The notes below the pieces were generated by a model that was not told where the DNA came from, searched no databases, and worked only from the letters and a program-made list of their open reading frames with translations. This document shows, piece after piece, positions 44,301 through 53,716 of a stretch of DNA of 64,000 nucleotides. Origin of the DNA: Tenacibaculum sp. M341 (GTDB lineage Bacteria; Bacteroidota; Bacteroidia; Flavobacteriales; Flavobacteriaceae); NCBI RefSeq assembly GCF_004337695.1, contig NZ_SJXJ01000005.1:62001-126000 (forward strand), in the 5' to 3' direction. Within the stretch, counting starts at the first letter, position 1, and each line of letters starts with the position of its first letter. The translations under genes and the position numbers were made by a program.

Positions 44301-47300
44301 ATAATTATTTGAATTAGTAATAAAGGTAGTACCAGAACCAACAGTAAAACCAGTAGCACCGTATTCAACAATCCAAGAAGTACCATTACCATTGGCTGTC
44401 CAAGATAAATCAACAGAAGTATCAGTAACATTAGTATAGGTTAAATTCGATGGTTTAATGCAGTTAGGTAAGTTATAAACATTAATGTCATCGATAGCTA
44501 TTTCATTATTATTGTTACCATTAGAAATAGTTCTAAAACGAATTTGAATTTGACCAGTATAGTCTGATAAATCAACAAAATGTTCTTCCCAAAAGTCGAT
44601 ACTAGATTCTTGTTGTTGACCTTCGATAACAAAAATATCCTCATTCCATGTTCCATTACTAAAAATGTCTATACGTAAGCTACCAATATTTTCACCATAC
44701 ATAAATGAATGAAAGTTAAGTGTAGGGGTAGTTAAAGGAGAAATATCAATTATTGGAGAAAGCAAATTAGCTTCATCTCCAACTGAAGCGCTAGAATTTC
44801 TAGTATAAAAATACTTATTCCCAGAGTTAGCTTTATAGGGACCAGTAGTTCTATTTTGATTAAAATTAGAATAAGCAATTTGCCAATAATAATTCCCTGT
44901 AAAAAAATCTGGGTTAGTAGACCAACAATTTCCTGTTACTGAACCTGTATTTTGATCTTCAATGTCAGTATTAAATGGAGCAACAAATACATTACAAGGG
45001 GTATTGATTTTTAAAGGACCAATACTATCACTATCATTTTCTCCTGGATTATTACCACAAGTAGATTTAATATAAATGTCTATTTCAGAATTAGAAGGTA
45101 AATTTTCTAAAGTAAAGTTATTACTATTTGCCGTTACTGTAGTACCAGTGCCTGGTGTAAAATATGAAGTTCCATACTCTACAATCCAAGAAGTTCCACT
45201 ACCATTGGCTGTCCAAGATAAATCAACAGAAGTGGCAGTAATATTACTGAAAGTTAACTCTGATGGTTTAATACAGCTAGGTAGGTTGTATATATTAATA
45301 TCATCAATAGCAATTTCATTATTGCTGCTACCATTACTGATAGCTCTAAAACGTACTTGAATTTCATTTGAATACGCAGATAGATCGATAAAATGTTCCT
45401 CCCATAAATCTCTACTATATTCTTGTTGTTGACCATTTATAAGAACAACATCTTCATTCCATGTTCCATTATCTAAAATATCAACATGTAAACTGCCAAT
45501 ATTTTCACCATACATAAAAGAGTGGAAATTTAGAGTAGGGGTCGTTAATGAAGAAGTGTTTATAACAGGAGATAATAATATGGCTTCGTCATTGGTTGAA
45601 CTACCATAATCTCTTGTGCTAAAGTATTTGTTTCCTGTGTTAGCCTGATAAGGACCAGTATCTCCTTCATAAAAGTTTGAGTTTTTGGCTTCCCAAAAAT
45701 AACTACCTTGATAAAGTTCTGGTTGAGCACTCCAACAATTATCTGTTATAGGGTTGACATTTTGGTTCTCTACATTAAAGTTATAGGGAGCGTTGAAAAC
45801 CCCACATAGTGTTTTAATTTTTATAGGTCCAATATTATCACTATCATCTTCACCAGGATTGTTTCCACAGGTAGATTTAATATAAATGTCTATTTCAGAG
45901 TTAGTGGGTAAATTTTCTAATGTGTAATTATTAGTGTTTACAGTAATTGAAGTTCCTTCTCCTACAGTATAATCTGAACTACCATATTCTATTATCCAAG
46001 AAGTTCCATTACCATTAGCTGTCCAAGATAAATCAACCGAATTTGCAGTAATATTAGTAAAAACTACATCTGAAGGAGTGATACAGTTTGGCATATTGTA
46101 GATGTTAACATCATCAATAGCAATTTCATTATTGTTATTACCATTAGTAATTGCTCTAAATCGTACTTGAATTTCATTAGTATATGTAGATAAATCTATA
46201 AAATGTTCTTTCCAAAAATCGTTACTAGATTCTTGTTGTTGACCATTCATAATAAAAACATCATTATTCCAAGTTCCATTATTATAAATATCTACATGTA
46301 AGCTACCTATGTTTTCACCATACATAAATGAGTGAAAGTTTAGAGTAGGAGTGGTTAAAGAAGAAATATCAATTAATGGAGTTATTAAAGAAGCTTCATT
46401 ATTATTGTTAGAGCCGCTATAGTAGTTGCTAGTAGTAAAGTATTTATCTCCACCGTTAGCTTTGTATGGACCAGTAGAACTGTTGTAAAAACGTGAGTTT
46501 CTTGTTGCCCAAGAATAATCAGCTTGATAAAGTTCAGGTTGTCCACTCCAACAGTTTTCTATTACAGAGTTGGTGTTTTGAATTTCTACATCAAAGTTAT
46601 AAGGAGCAACAAATGCTGCACATGGTGTAGTGATTTTAATAGGACCAGCATAAGTGCTATCATCTTCATCAGGATTATTTCCACAGATAGATTTTATGTA
46701 AATTTCAACTTCAGTTTCAGAAGGTAATCCTTCTAATGTAAAATTATTTGAGTTTGCTGTTACTGATGTTCCTGTACCTAACACAAAATTAGGAGTGCCA
46801 AATTCAATAGCCCAAGAATTTTCATTACCATTAGTGATCCAAGATAAATCGGCTGTAGTACCAGTTATATTAGAAACTTCAATATTTGAAGGCTTAATAC
46901 AGTTAGGTAAATTGTAAATGTTTACATCATCAATAGCAATATCATTATTATAGTTACCATTAGTAATAGCTCTAAATCGTACTTGTATTACACCTGTATA
47001 TGTAGATAAATCGATGAAATGTTCTTCCCAAATATCGTGAATAGATTCTTGTTGCTGACCGTTTATAACCATAATGTCTTCATTCCAAGTACCATTATTT
47101 AAAATGTCAACATGTAAACTACCTATAAACTCACCATACATAAAAGAATGAAAATTAAGAGTAGGAGAGGTTAAAGATGTAATATCAATTAATGGAGTCA
47201 TTAAAGAGGCCACATCATTAATAGAACTGTATCGGTCTCTAGTAGTAAAATAGTTATTACCAGTATTAGCTTTATATGGACCAGAACTATTAGATGTATT

Positions 47301-50300
47301 AAGTCTAGAAGATTGAGCTTCCCAAAAGTACCCACTGTTGTATGTTGTAGGTTCTCCATTCCAACAATTTTCTATAGTCGTATTAGTGTTTTGATCTTCT
47401 ACGTTAAATGCATACGGGGCTGTATAAATACCACATTCTGGTGTAGAAATGGTAAGTGGTCCTACAGCAAAACTATCATCTTCACCAGAAGTATTACCAC
47501 AAATAGCTTTGATATAGAAATCATATGTGGTAGAAGTATTTAATGAGTTTATTGTAATAGGATTAGTTGTCGTAATTACTTTAGTTCCTTCTCCTATATT
47601 GAAGCTTGAAGGACCGTATTCAATTTCCCATTGATTTTCAGAACCGTTTGAAGACCATGATAAATCTACAGAATTTCCTAAAAGATTATTATAGGTAAAA
47701 TCCTCAGGAGAAAGACATGAAACTGTAATACAATTAACAGAAGCTTCCCATCCAATATCATTGATAATATTGTCAGAAGTAAAAACAAAAGTAATACCTT
47801 GATTTGGTTTTGAACGTATTGTGCCAGGAGAATTTAAACCTGTAAACGAACCTATTAAAGGAGCATTTGTGTCATTTCCATCATAAATAGTTAAATAATC
47901 ATAACCGTTTTCTAACTGAAATACTTCAAAATCAATTTCAACAACGTTACCGCTAGTTGGTAGTATTAAAGTTTCTATGTTCTCAAGATTTTTATAATTA
48001 CCACTTTCACCTCCAGTGTCATAAAATTTATCACCATTACAGAAATCTCCTAAAGTACTAAATCTGTATGGACCAACCCATTCGCTGTAATTTGAGGAAG
48101 AGCATTGAGCTCTAACATATACATCATAACTCGTTGAAGAGTTTAAGTTTGTTAACGAATAAGATTGTGTTGATGTTAATACTCCAATTCCTTGAGGAGT
48201 TTCACCAGTATTAATTACTTCTATTTCCCAATTAGAACTGGCTGTATCTGTCCATGTAATATCAGCAGAATTAATTGATATATTGTTAGCTAAAATGTTA
48301 CTAGCATTGCTACATATTGTTTCAAAAGAAAAAGTATTAGAAAACTCACTTTCACTGCATAAATTTTCTCCTTTTATTCTCCAATAGTACCTAGTATTAA
48401 AGTTTAAATTTGTATTTATAACGTAAGAGTTTTCTTCTGTTGAAGTAGATTCAATAATATTGTTGAATTCCGTGTCTAAAGCAATCTCTACAGAATAATT
48501 ATCAATGTTATCGTCTTGATTCCATTCTAATTTCGTAGCTAAATTATTAATTTCAGTACTATTGTTTTCAGGTAAAGAAAGTATAGGAGATGCTATTTCT
48601 GACTCAAAAATGTTGAATGATAGCGGTATGCTTCTCTCAGTAGAGTCGGAAGATCCAATAACATTAAATGTTATTTCACTATTAACATTGTTGTTTGTTC
48701 CAGAAATAGTTAACTTTATTGGTGTGTCATTTTCGCTGGCATTTGAAGGTTCAAAAGTAGCATTTAATCCATCAGGTAAATTATCAACGCTAAAAAAAGT
48801 GTTTTCATTAAAACCTAAAAACGTTTTATAATTAAAGTTGTATTCAATGTTATTAGGTTTACATACTTCTAATTCTGTTTCTGAAAAGTTCATCACAAAT
48901 TCAGATATTTGGATAGAAATATTTGAAGAGTTTATAGCATAGAAAATATTATTTGTAGGTTTTACCATAATTCTAGCCTTATCAGTTCCTTCAGGTATTG
49001 AAGGAACAATAATATTTGCTAAACCATTATTAGGTTTGTTTGAAGCTAGCGTATGAGTGTATGTATAACCACCATCTGTAGATAGTAAAATGTCAACATT
49101 TTCAGCATTAATAGGAGCTTGGTTTGTTCCAGCTACATCCCAAGTGATTGTTTTGATTTGACCTGCATTCCAATTAATATTATTTCTTTGTGATGTTACT
49201 TTGAAAGCTCCTCCATTATCAATAACTGAGATAGTCATTGAGTCAGAAGCAGTTTTTGGTCCTGCGGTAGCATTGTCTCTAACTGTTAAAACAAAATCTA
49301 ATGTTCTAGCAATAGAAGGTGTTACTTCCCAAGTAGGTGTTAAATTACCGTTGACAACATCTTCAATTTGAGGCATGTATCTTACCGGAGAGTTTACAGG
49401 TAGTTTTGATCTATATAAAGGTCCTAAAGCCCAGTTTGATTGTGGTGTATTAGTTGAAAATGGGTTTTCAGGATTGTTTTGTTCCCAACAATAGGTAAGA
49501 GATGTATTATCATCTACATCATCAGCACTTCCAGTTAATATAAAAGCTGTAGAAATAGGAATTATATAATCTTCACCGGCATTTACAGTTGGAGTATTAT
49601 TATTTGTAGGAATTAATTCTGCACAAGCACTACCATTACGAGTCCATTCTAAAATATCTCTGATATCTACATAATTAAAATAATCGTCAGGGTTTTCTTG
49701 TACGTTCGGAGCACATATTCCAGCATAGCCCATAATAGAGCTACCACTACCAGGTTCTACCTCACTATTATTACCACTACGACAATTTGGGCTACTTTGA
49801 ACATGGTAACCACCGAATTGATGCCCAAATTCATGAGAGGCAATCATGTCAAAATGATCAGAACTAGGATCTGTGTGAGCAGTAAAAGCACTACCTTTTG
49901 AACCATCAGTACATACACAAGCGATACATCCAGCATTACCATATATTCTTGTTGAGTGAACATATAAATGCCCAACATCATAATTATCACTACCTATGTT
50001 ATTGTCTAATGTGGCTTGTAATTGTTCGTTATAATTATCTGCAGAAAAAGGGTCAGTAGTTTCGTCAAAAAATATTAATTCATCATTATTGTCAATTAAC
50101 TCCATGGTTACTCCAAAGTCTCTTTCAAAAATCCCATTAATTCTAGTTAAAGAATTATTCATGGCAGCTAGAACTACTGCTTTTTTTTCCTGGTCAGTAG
50201 TTTCAGAACCTGTTAAGAAAAAATTAGAATATTCACCAGTTGCAGCTATTGCTACTCTATATTTTCTTAAATAATTATCATTTGACAAGTTTAATTGACT

Positions 50301-50843
50301 TTTGTTATTGCTAAAAGCCTTTTTAACTTTATCAATAGTTGAACATTCAAAATCAGAGGAAAAGTCAACTTGCCTTTTGTTATAATAAACGTAATTGTTA
50401 GACTTTTTTGCGATAGGGTTTATAATTATAGTACCTTTATTAGTTGAAACGTACGCATGTAAACTTTCAGAGTTAGAATAACTAAATCGTGCAGTTTTAT
50501 TAGAAGTTATACTTTTAGCAATAAAAGACTTTATTGAAGGGAATTTAGCACTCAGTTTGGGGCTAAAGTTGGATGCTTCGAAAATTTGAAAAACTTCAAA
50601 CTTATTATTACTAACAGGTAGTGTGATTTCGCGTGAAGAGTTTTTAAACTGATTTCTTTTAGGCACATTTTTAATAATAGATGAAAAATGTGCTGTGTTT
50701 AATCTTAAATAATTATAATTATCTGAAATGTAACTTGATTTTTCAGATAAAGAAATATTAGTTGCTGTTTGCCAAATTTGTTGAGCATACGATTTAAAAA
50801 TAAAGATGCACGAAATGGCTAGAAAAAGTAGTTTTCTATTCAT
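41385..50843 (-). CDS. Giant T9SS-secreted metalloprotease/adhesin (M12B-like, Fn3, CUB, MAM)
   Basis: A 3152-residue secreted protein. Signal peptide at 1-20; propeptide to about 195; reprolysin-like (M12B) protease with zinc motif H337-E-F-G-H341-x5-H347 (ASHEFGHQFGGYH) and SGSSIMGYAG Met-turn; Ig-like/Fn3 region to about 960. Then a CUB-like domain (CNGDKFYDTGGESGNY), five tandem MAM-like plus Fn3 units (about 270 residues each), two more CUB-like domains and a final MAM-like domain. The end (LKYYPNPVKSILTIQ to KVVKIK) is a type A T9SS sorting domain. Likely cell-surface or released, cleaving or binding host or particulate proteins. One of the largest genes expected in such a genome. Confidence 0.88.
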   Translation of the reverse strand: MNRKLLFLAISCIFIFKSYAQQIWQTATNISLSEKSSYISDNYNYLRLNTAHFSSIIKNVPKRNQFKNSSREITLPVSNNKFEVFQIFEASNFSPKLSAKFPSIKSFIAKSITSNKTARFSYSNSESLHAYVSTNKGTIIINPIAKKSNNYVYYNKRQVDFSSDFECSTIDKVKKAFSNNKSQLNLSNDNYLRKYRVAIAATGEYSNFFLTGSETTDQEKKAVVLAAMNNSLTRINGIFERDFGVTMELIDNNDELIFFDETTDPFSADNYNEQLQATLDNNIGSDNYDVGHLYVHSTRIYGNAGCIACVCTDGSKGSAFTAHTDPSSDHFDMIASHEFGHQFGGYHVQSSPNCRSGNNSEVEPGSGSSIMGYAGICAPNVQENPDDYFNYVDIRDILEWTRNGSACAELIPTNNNTPTVNAGEDYIIPISTAFILTGSADDVDDNTSLTYCWEQNNPENPFSTNTPQSNWALGPLYRSKLPVNSPVRYMPQIEDVVNGNLTPTWEVTPSIARTLDFVLTVRDNATAGPKTASDSMTISVIDNGGAFKVTSQRNNINWNAGQIKTITWDVAGTNQAPINAENVDILLSTDGGYTYTHTLASNKPNNGLANIIVPSIPEGTDKARIMVKPTNNIFYAINSSNISIQISEFVMNFSETELEVCKPNNIEYNFNYKTFLGFNENTFFSVDNLPDGLNATFEPSNASENDTPIKLTISGTNNNVNSEITFNVIGSSDSTERSIPLSFNIFESEIASPILSLPENNSTEINNLATKLEWNQDDNIDNYSVEIALDTEFNNIIESTSTEENSYVINTNLNFNTRYYWRIKGENLCSESEFSNTFSFETICSNASNILANNISINSADITWTDTASSNWEIEVINTGETPQGIGVLTSTQSYSLTNLNSSTSYDVYVRAQCSSSNYSEWVGPYRFSTLGDFCNGDKFYDTGGESGNYKNLENIETLILPTSGNVVEIDFEVFQLENGYDYLTIYDGNDTNAPLIGSFTGLNSPGTIRSKPNQGITFVFTSDNIINDIGWEASVNCITVSCLSPEDFTYNNLLGNSVDLSWSSNGSENQWEIEYGPSSFNIGEGTKVITTTNPITINSLNTSTTYDFYIKAICGNTSGEDDSFAVGPLTISTPECGIYTAPYAFNVEDQNTNTTIENCWNGEPTTYNSGYFWEAQSSRLNTSNSSGPYKANTGNNYFTTRDRYSSINDVASLMTPLIDITSLTSPTLNFHSFMYGEFIGSLHVDILNNGTWNEDIMVINGQQQESIHDIWEEHFIDLSTYTGVIQVRFRAITNGNYNNDIAIDDVNIYNLPNCIKPSNIEVSNITGTTADLSWITNGNENSWAIEFGTPNFVLGTGTSVTANSNNFTLEGLPSETEVEIYIKSICGNNPDEDDSTYAGPIKITTPCAAFVAPYNFDVEIQNTNSVIENCWSGQPELYQADYSWATRNSRFYNSSTGPYKANGGDKYFTTSNYYSGSNNNNEASLITPLIDISSLTTPTLNFHSFMYGENIGSLHVDIYNNGTWNNDVFIMNGQQQESSNDFWKEHFIDLSTYTNEIQVRFRAITNGNNNNEIAIDDVNIYNMPNCITPSDVVFTNITANSVDLSWTANGNGTSWIIEYGSSDYTVGEGTSITVNTNNYTLENLPTNSEIDIYIKSTCGNNPGEDDSDNIGPIKIKTLCGVFNAPYNFNVENQNVNPITDNCWSAQPELYQGSYFWEAKNSNFYEGDTGPYQANTGNKYFSTRDYGSSTNDEAILLSPVINTSSLTTPTLNFHSFMYGENIGSLHVDILDNGTWNEDVVLINGQQQEYSRDLWEEHFIDLSAYSNEIQVRFRAISNGSSNNEIAIDDINIYNLPSCIKPSELTFSNITATSVDLSWTANGSGTSWIVEYGTSYFTPGTGTTVTANSNNFTLENLPSNSEIDIYIKSTCGNNPGENDSDSIGPLKINTPCNVFVAPFNTDIEDQNTGSVTGNCWSTNPDFFTGNYYWQIAYSNFNQNRTTGPYKANSGNKYFYTRNSSASVGDEANLLSPIIDISPLTTPTLNFHSFMYGENIGSLRIDIFSNGTWNEDIFVIEGQQQESSIDFWEEHFVDLSDYTGQIQIRFRTISNGNNNNEIAIDDINVYNLPNCIKPSNLTYTNVTDTSVDLSWTANGNGTSWIVEYGATGFTVGSGTTFITNSNNYTLENLPSNSEIDIYIKSTCGNNPGEDDSDFIGPIKIKTPCSTFSAPWYYDVENQNTNSVIADCWSGNPQILQDNYYWATQNSRQSNTTGPNQTSSRNKYFSAESNNSIVSNEANLLSPIIDISSLNTPSLNFFTFMYGENIGSLKVDIFNNGTWNEGIFVLTGQQQESNNDSWTEHFIDLSAYIGQIQIRFRASSNGNFNDHIAIDDISVIEKPDCIKPTNIIFDRITESSVDVNWENYNTNISQYTIEYGAQGFSLGSGTQNNISNNTHTITDLNSDTVYDFYIRSECSNDSNSEWVGPFTKKTTPNYCNGDHFYDSGGPNNPYSNSENYIETIFPSTANGVVTVEFNSFQLEGCCDYLSIYDGSDINAPLIGRYNGNDNPGIITSSDSSGALTFKFTSDHSVTYSGWDATVICNSNTCPNPTNISVEETFVDGASINWETSGAETNWIIEYGESGFTLGTGTIIETTQQPTIVSNLNSQTTYDVYVKASCNNESSNNIKTSFTTRSNYCNGDHFYDTGGEFNNYNNNENYTETITPITGADRVSVIFNTFDLESCCDSLSIYDGSDINAPLIGTYTGTNSPEEIVATNSEGSLTFQFISNDNGNSIGWDATVICEYDCPIPLNPTATNITTNEATITWDAGGDEQSWDIILGSDDIIIDYYTVDNTSFTFTDLEPNKIYQYGIKSNCNENSDRGSSDWIGTFKFRTTCQANFAPFHEKFLSSTTPSCWIENGDKKWNFNTNAVYDSNNVADNSEGNDSNYAWINSTNSTNSSATNSLKTNFINISNLDSPTLQFAVFSRNSINNEYNKLEVKLNDSSNNSYIVLELQEETEDGWKLYTFNLNDFISDEENIQIEFIVSENETNTSSDNNILIDDIKIDNLSTLGTNNYNLDISKLKYYPNPVKSILTIQNNDTELTKIEVYNLIGQKLITEKINDISTDIDFSRLESGTYLIKAFSNKKSGVFKVVKIK
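43660..47460 (-). repeat. Five tandem units of about 0.8 kb inside the giant gene
   Basis: Each unit encodes a MAM-like domain (start such as APYNFNVENQN with NCW, then FHSFMYGENIGSLHVDI and IAIDDVNIYN) and an Fn3 domain (DLSWTANGNGTSW, STCGNNPGEDDS). Unit starts fall near 47430, 46620, 45805, 44980 and 44180. They are clearly duplicated but diverged, so the array may vary in number between strains. A sixth, divergent MAM-like domain lies near the C-terminus. Confidence 0.85.
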
Positions 50844-50879
50844 AGACTTTTTTTAATTTAATTTTTCAATTACAGTTTG

Positions 50880-50911
50880 CAAAGTTAAATAAAAAAAGCT
50901 CTGATTATCAA
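50880..50911 (-). promoter_or_regulatory. Promoter of the giant metalloprotease gene
   Basis: Minus-strand TAACTTTG at 50880-50887 and TTG at 50909-50911 with a 21-bp spacer fit the consensus. The TTG sits in the loop and arm of the upstream terminator hairpin. Confidence 0.6.
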
Positions 50912-50924
50912 TCAGAGCTTTTAT
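50891..50924 (-). terminator. Terminator of the pyruvate dehydrogenase genes
   Basis: AAGCTCTGATT / AATCAGAGCTT stem with a 3-nt loop and A/T runs on both sides, 30 bp after the E2 stop. Confidence 0.85.
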
Positions 50925-50953
50925 TTTTTTATTAAATATTGTTTTAATACAAG

Positions 50954-52585
50954 TTACGCAAGCATAGTAACAGGATTTTCAATAAAAGTTTTTAAAGTTT
51001 GTAAAAACTGAGCACCTACAGCGCCATCAACAGTTCTGTGATCGCAAGCTAAGGTTAATTTCATGGTATTACCAACAACTATTTGTCCGTTTTTAACTAC
51101 TGGTTTTTCAACAATAGCTCCAACAGATAAAATAGCAGAGTTAGGTTGGTTTATAATTGATGTAAAGCTTTCTATACCAAACATACCTAAATTAGATACA
51201 GTAAAAGTACTACCTTGCATTTCGTCAATTTTAATTTTCTTACTTCTTGCTTTTCCTGCTAAATCTCTAACAGAAGCACCTATTTGTGTTAAGCTTAAAG
51301 CGTTTGTGTGTTTAACGACAGGTACTACTAAACCTTCATCTACAGCTACAGCAACACCTACATGAATATGACTGTGATATTTTGTAGTATCATCTGACCA
51401 AGTAGTATTTACTTGTGGATGTTTTTGTAATGCCATAGCACAAGCTTTCACAACCATATCGTTGAAAGAAACTTTTACGTCTGGTATTGCATTAATAGTT
51501 TTTCTAGAGGCAATAGCATTATCCATATCCACTTCTATATTTAAGTAGAAATGAGGAGCTGAAAATTTAGAGTTACCTAAACTTTTAGCTATTGCTTTAC
51601 GCATTTGTGAATTTTTAACTTCTTCAGTTTTTTCTTCACCAGCTATAGCAAAACTAGTAATAGCAGATGGAGTAGAAGTTGTAGATGCTGTTGTTTGAAC
51701 TTCAGTTTTAGCTGAAGGAACATAATTTTCTACATCTTTCTTTACAATTCTTCCGTTTTCACCAGATCCTTTAATATCTGCTAGGTTATAACCTTTGTCT
51801 TTAGCTATTTTCTTAGCTAAAGGAGAAGCAAAAATTCTAGCCCCATTAGCAGAATTAGAAGTAGTTTCAGTTACATTTAAAACAGCTGACGTATTTTTTG
51901 AATCAGTGTTTTTCTCTTCTTTTTTTGGTTCGCTGGGTACAGCAGTAGTGCTCCCACCATTTTTATGTGCGTTAATAACAGCCGAAACATCAGTTCCTTC
52001 ATTACCAATAATAGCTAATAAACTATCAACAGGCGCACTGTTACCTTCTTCTATACCAATATGTAGTAAAGTACCTTCATAGAAAGACTCAAACTCCATA
52101 GTAGCTTTATCTGTTTCTATCTCAGCTAAAATATCTCCTTCTTCAACCTTGTCTCCAACATTTTTAAGCCAAGATGCTACGGTACCTTCTACCATAGTGT
52201 CACTTAAACGAGGCATGGTAACTACCTGAACTCCTTCAGGTATAGAAGTCTCGCTAGTAGTTTCTACTTTAGCAGGCTCTTCTTTTTTGGTTTCAGTTGC
52301 TTTTTCTTCTTTAGCATTACTGTTTAAAAGAGCAGAAAAATCTTCTCCTTCATCTCCAATAATAGCTAATAATGTGTCTACAGGAGCTCCTTCACCTTCT
52401 TGAACACCAATATGTAATAATGTTCCTTCATGGAAAGATTCAAACTCCATAGTAGCCTTATCTGTTTCTATCTCGGCTAAAATATCTCCCTCTTCAATTT
52501 TATCACCTACTTTTTTTAACCAAGAAGCCACAACTCCTTCTTCCATTGTATCGCTTAAGCGAGGCATATTAATTACTGTTGCCAT
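50954..52585 (-). CDS. Pyruvate dehydrogenase complex E2 (dihydrolipoyl acetyltransferase)
   Basis: A 543-residue E2 core subunit. Two lipoyl domains carry the lipoyl lysines K43 and K160 in identical EIETDKATMEFES motifs; a peripheral-subunit-binding domain follows (ASPLAKKIAKDKGYNLADIKG, RIVKKDVENY), with Ala/Ser/Thr-rich linkers, then the acetyltransferase with catalytic H516 and D520 (CDHRTVDGAVGAQFLQ). It transfers acetyl groups to CoA in the PDH complex. It follows the E1-alpha gene by 28 bp; the E1-beta and E3 genes are not in the window. Confidence 0.95.
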   Translation of the reverse strand: MATVINMPRLSDTMEEGVVASWLKKVGDKIEEGDILAEIETDKATMEFESFHEGTLLHIGVQEGEGAPVDTLLAIIGDEGEDFSALLNSNAKEEKATETKKEEPAKVETTSETSIPEGVQVVTMPRLSDTMVEGTVASWLKNVGDKVEEGDILAEIETDKATMEFESFYEGTLLHIGIEEGNSAPVDSLLAIIGNEGTDVSAVINAHKNGGSTTAVPSEPKKEEKNTDSKNTSAVLNVTETTSNSANGARIFASPLAKKIAKDKGYNLADIKGSGENGRIVKKDVENYVPSAKTEVQTTASTTSTPSAITSFAIAGEEKTEEVKNSQMRKAIAKSLGNSKFSAPHFYLNIEVDMDNAIASRKTINAIPDVKVSFNDMVVKACAMALQKHPQVNTTWSDDTTKYHSHIHVGVAVAVDEGLVVPVVKHTNALSLTQIGASVRDLAGKARSKKIKIDEMQGSTFTVSNLGMFGIESFTSIINQPNSAILSVGAIVEKPVVKNGQIVVGNTMKLTLACDHRTVDGAVGAQFLQTLKTFIENPVTMLA

Positions 52586-52613
52586 TGTTACTTAATTTAA
52601 GTTTGTGATTAAA

Positions 52614-53603
52614 TTATTTTATAAAAGGGTAATCTTCTTGTTCGTAAACAACATCGTGTAAAATACTAGTATCTGGGAATGGAGATTCTTCTGCAAACTT
52701 CTCACATTCTTTAACCATTGCTTTCACTTCTTTGTTGATAGCATCGATTTCATCATCAGTAGCATATTCTTTTTCTTTGATGATATCAAGAACTTGTGTA
52801 ATAGGATCTAATTTACGATACTCTTCTACTTCGTCTTTTGTACGATAGTGTTGAGCATCAGACATAGAGTGACCTCTATAACGGTATGTTTTTATTTGTA
52901 AAAAGGTAGGTCCATCACCTTTACGAGCTCTTTGAATTGCTTCATCTATAGCTTCAGCTACCTTTACAGGATCCATTCCATTTACTGGTCCACAAGGCAT
53001 CTCATATCCTAAACCTAATTTCCAAATATCATTATGATTAGCTGTTCTTTCAACTGAAGTTCCCATTGCATAACCGTTATCTTCACAAATAAAAACAACA
53101 GGTAATTTCCAGTTCATTGCCATGTTAAAAGTTTCATGAAGTGAACCTTGTCTTGCAGCACCATCTCCAAAGTAACATAATGTTACACCATCTCTATCAT
53201 GGTATTTATCACCAAAAGCAAGACCAGCACCTAAAGGAATTTGACCACCAACGATACCATGACCTCCGTAAAAACGGAATTCTTTTGAAAAAATATGCAT
53301 TGACCCTCCTAAACCTTGCGAAGTTCCGGTTGCTTTACCATATAACTCAGCCATTACTCTCTTTGGATCAACTCCCATACCTATAGGTTGTACGTGGTTA
53401 CGATAAGCTGTAATCATCTTATCTTTAGTTAAATCCATAGCATGTAAAGAACCAGCCAAAACAGCTTCTTGACCGTTATATAAATGCAAAAAACCTCTAA
53501 CTTTTTGTTGTATATAAACCGCAGCAAGTTTGTCTTCAAACTTTCTCCAAAAAAGCATATCCTTATACCAATTGATGTAGGTTTCCTTCGTTATTTTTTT
53601 CAT
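52614..53603 (-). CDS. pdhA: Pyruvate dehydrogenase E1 component, alpha subunit
   Basis: A 329-residue TPP-dependent subunit of the E1 heterotetramer. It has HLYNGQEAVLAGSLHAMDL, RNHVQPIGMGVDP, GGSMHIFSKEFRFYGGHGI, the TPP/Mg motif GDGAARQGSLHETFNMA ending in CEDN, and the phosphorylation-loop equivalent RYRGHSMSDAQHYRTK. It converts pyruvate to hydroxyethyl-TPP together with the beta subunit, not seen here. First gene of a pdhA-pdhC operon; a TATTTTTG element 46 bp upstream could be its -7. Confidence 0.95.
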   Translation of the reverse strand: MKKITKETYINWYKDMLFWRKFEDKLAAVYIQQKVRGFLHLYNGQEAVLAGSLHAMDLTKDKMITAYRNHVQPIGMGVDPKRVMAELYGKATGTSQGLGGSMHIFSKEFRFYGGHGIVGGQIPLGAGLAFGDKYHDRDGVTLCYFGDGAARQGSLHETFNMAMNWKLPVVFICEDNGYAMGTSVERTANHNDIWKLGLGYEMPCGPVNGMDPVKVAEAIDEAIQRARKGDGPTFLQIKTYRYRGHSMSDAQHYRTKDEVEEYRKLDPITQVLDIIKEKEYATDDEIDAINKEVKAMVKECEKFAEESPFPDTSILHDVVYEQEDYPFIK

Positions 53604-53716
53604 TTTAAATTGTTGTTTGTTTCTAGTTGCTTATATAAAATGCAAGAACAAAAATAACGGTTTTTTGTAGAATAAAAAATGCGTTTTTAATGATTTAGCT
53701 TAAACGTTTTCGGAGA

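Noticed and set aside
43660-47460. CRISPR array or mobile repeat
   Set aside because: The repeats are diverged coding units of about 0.8 kb within one open reading frame.
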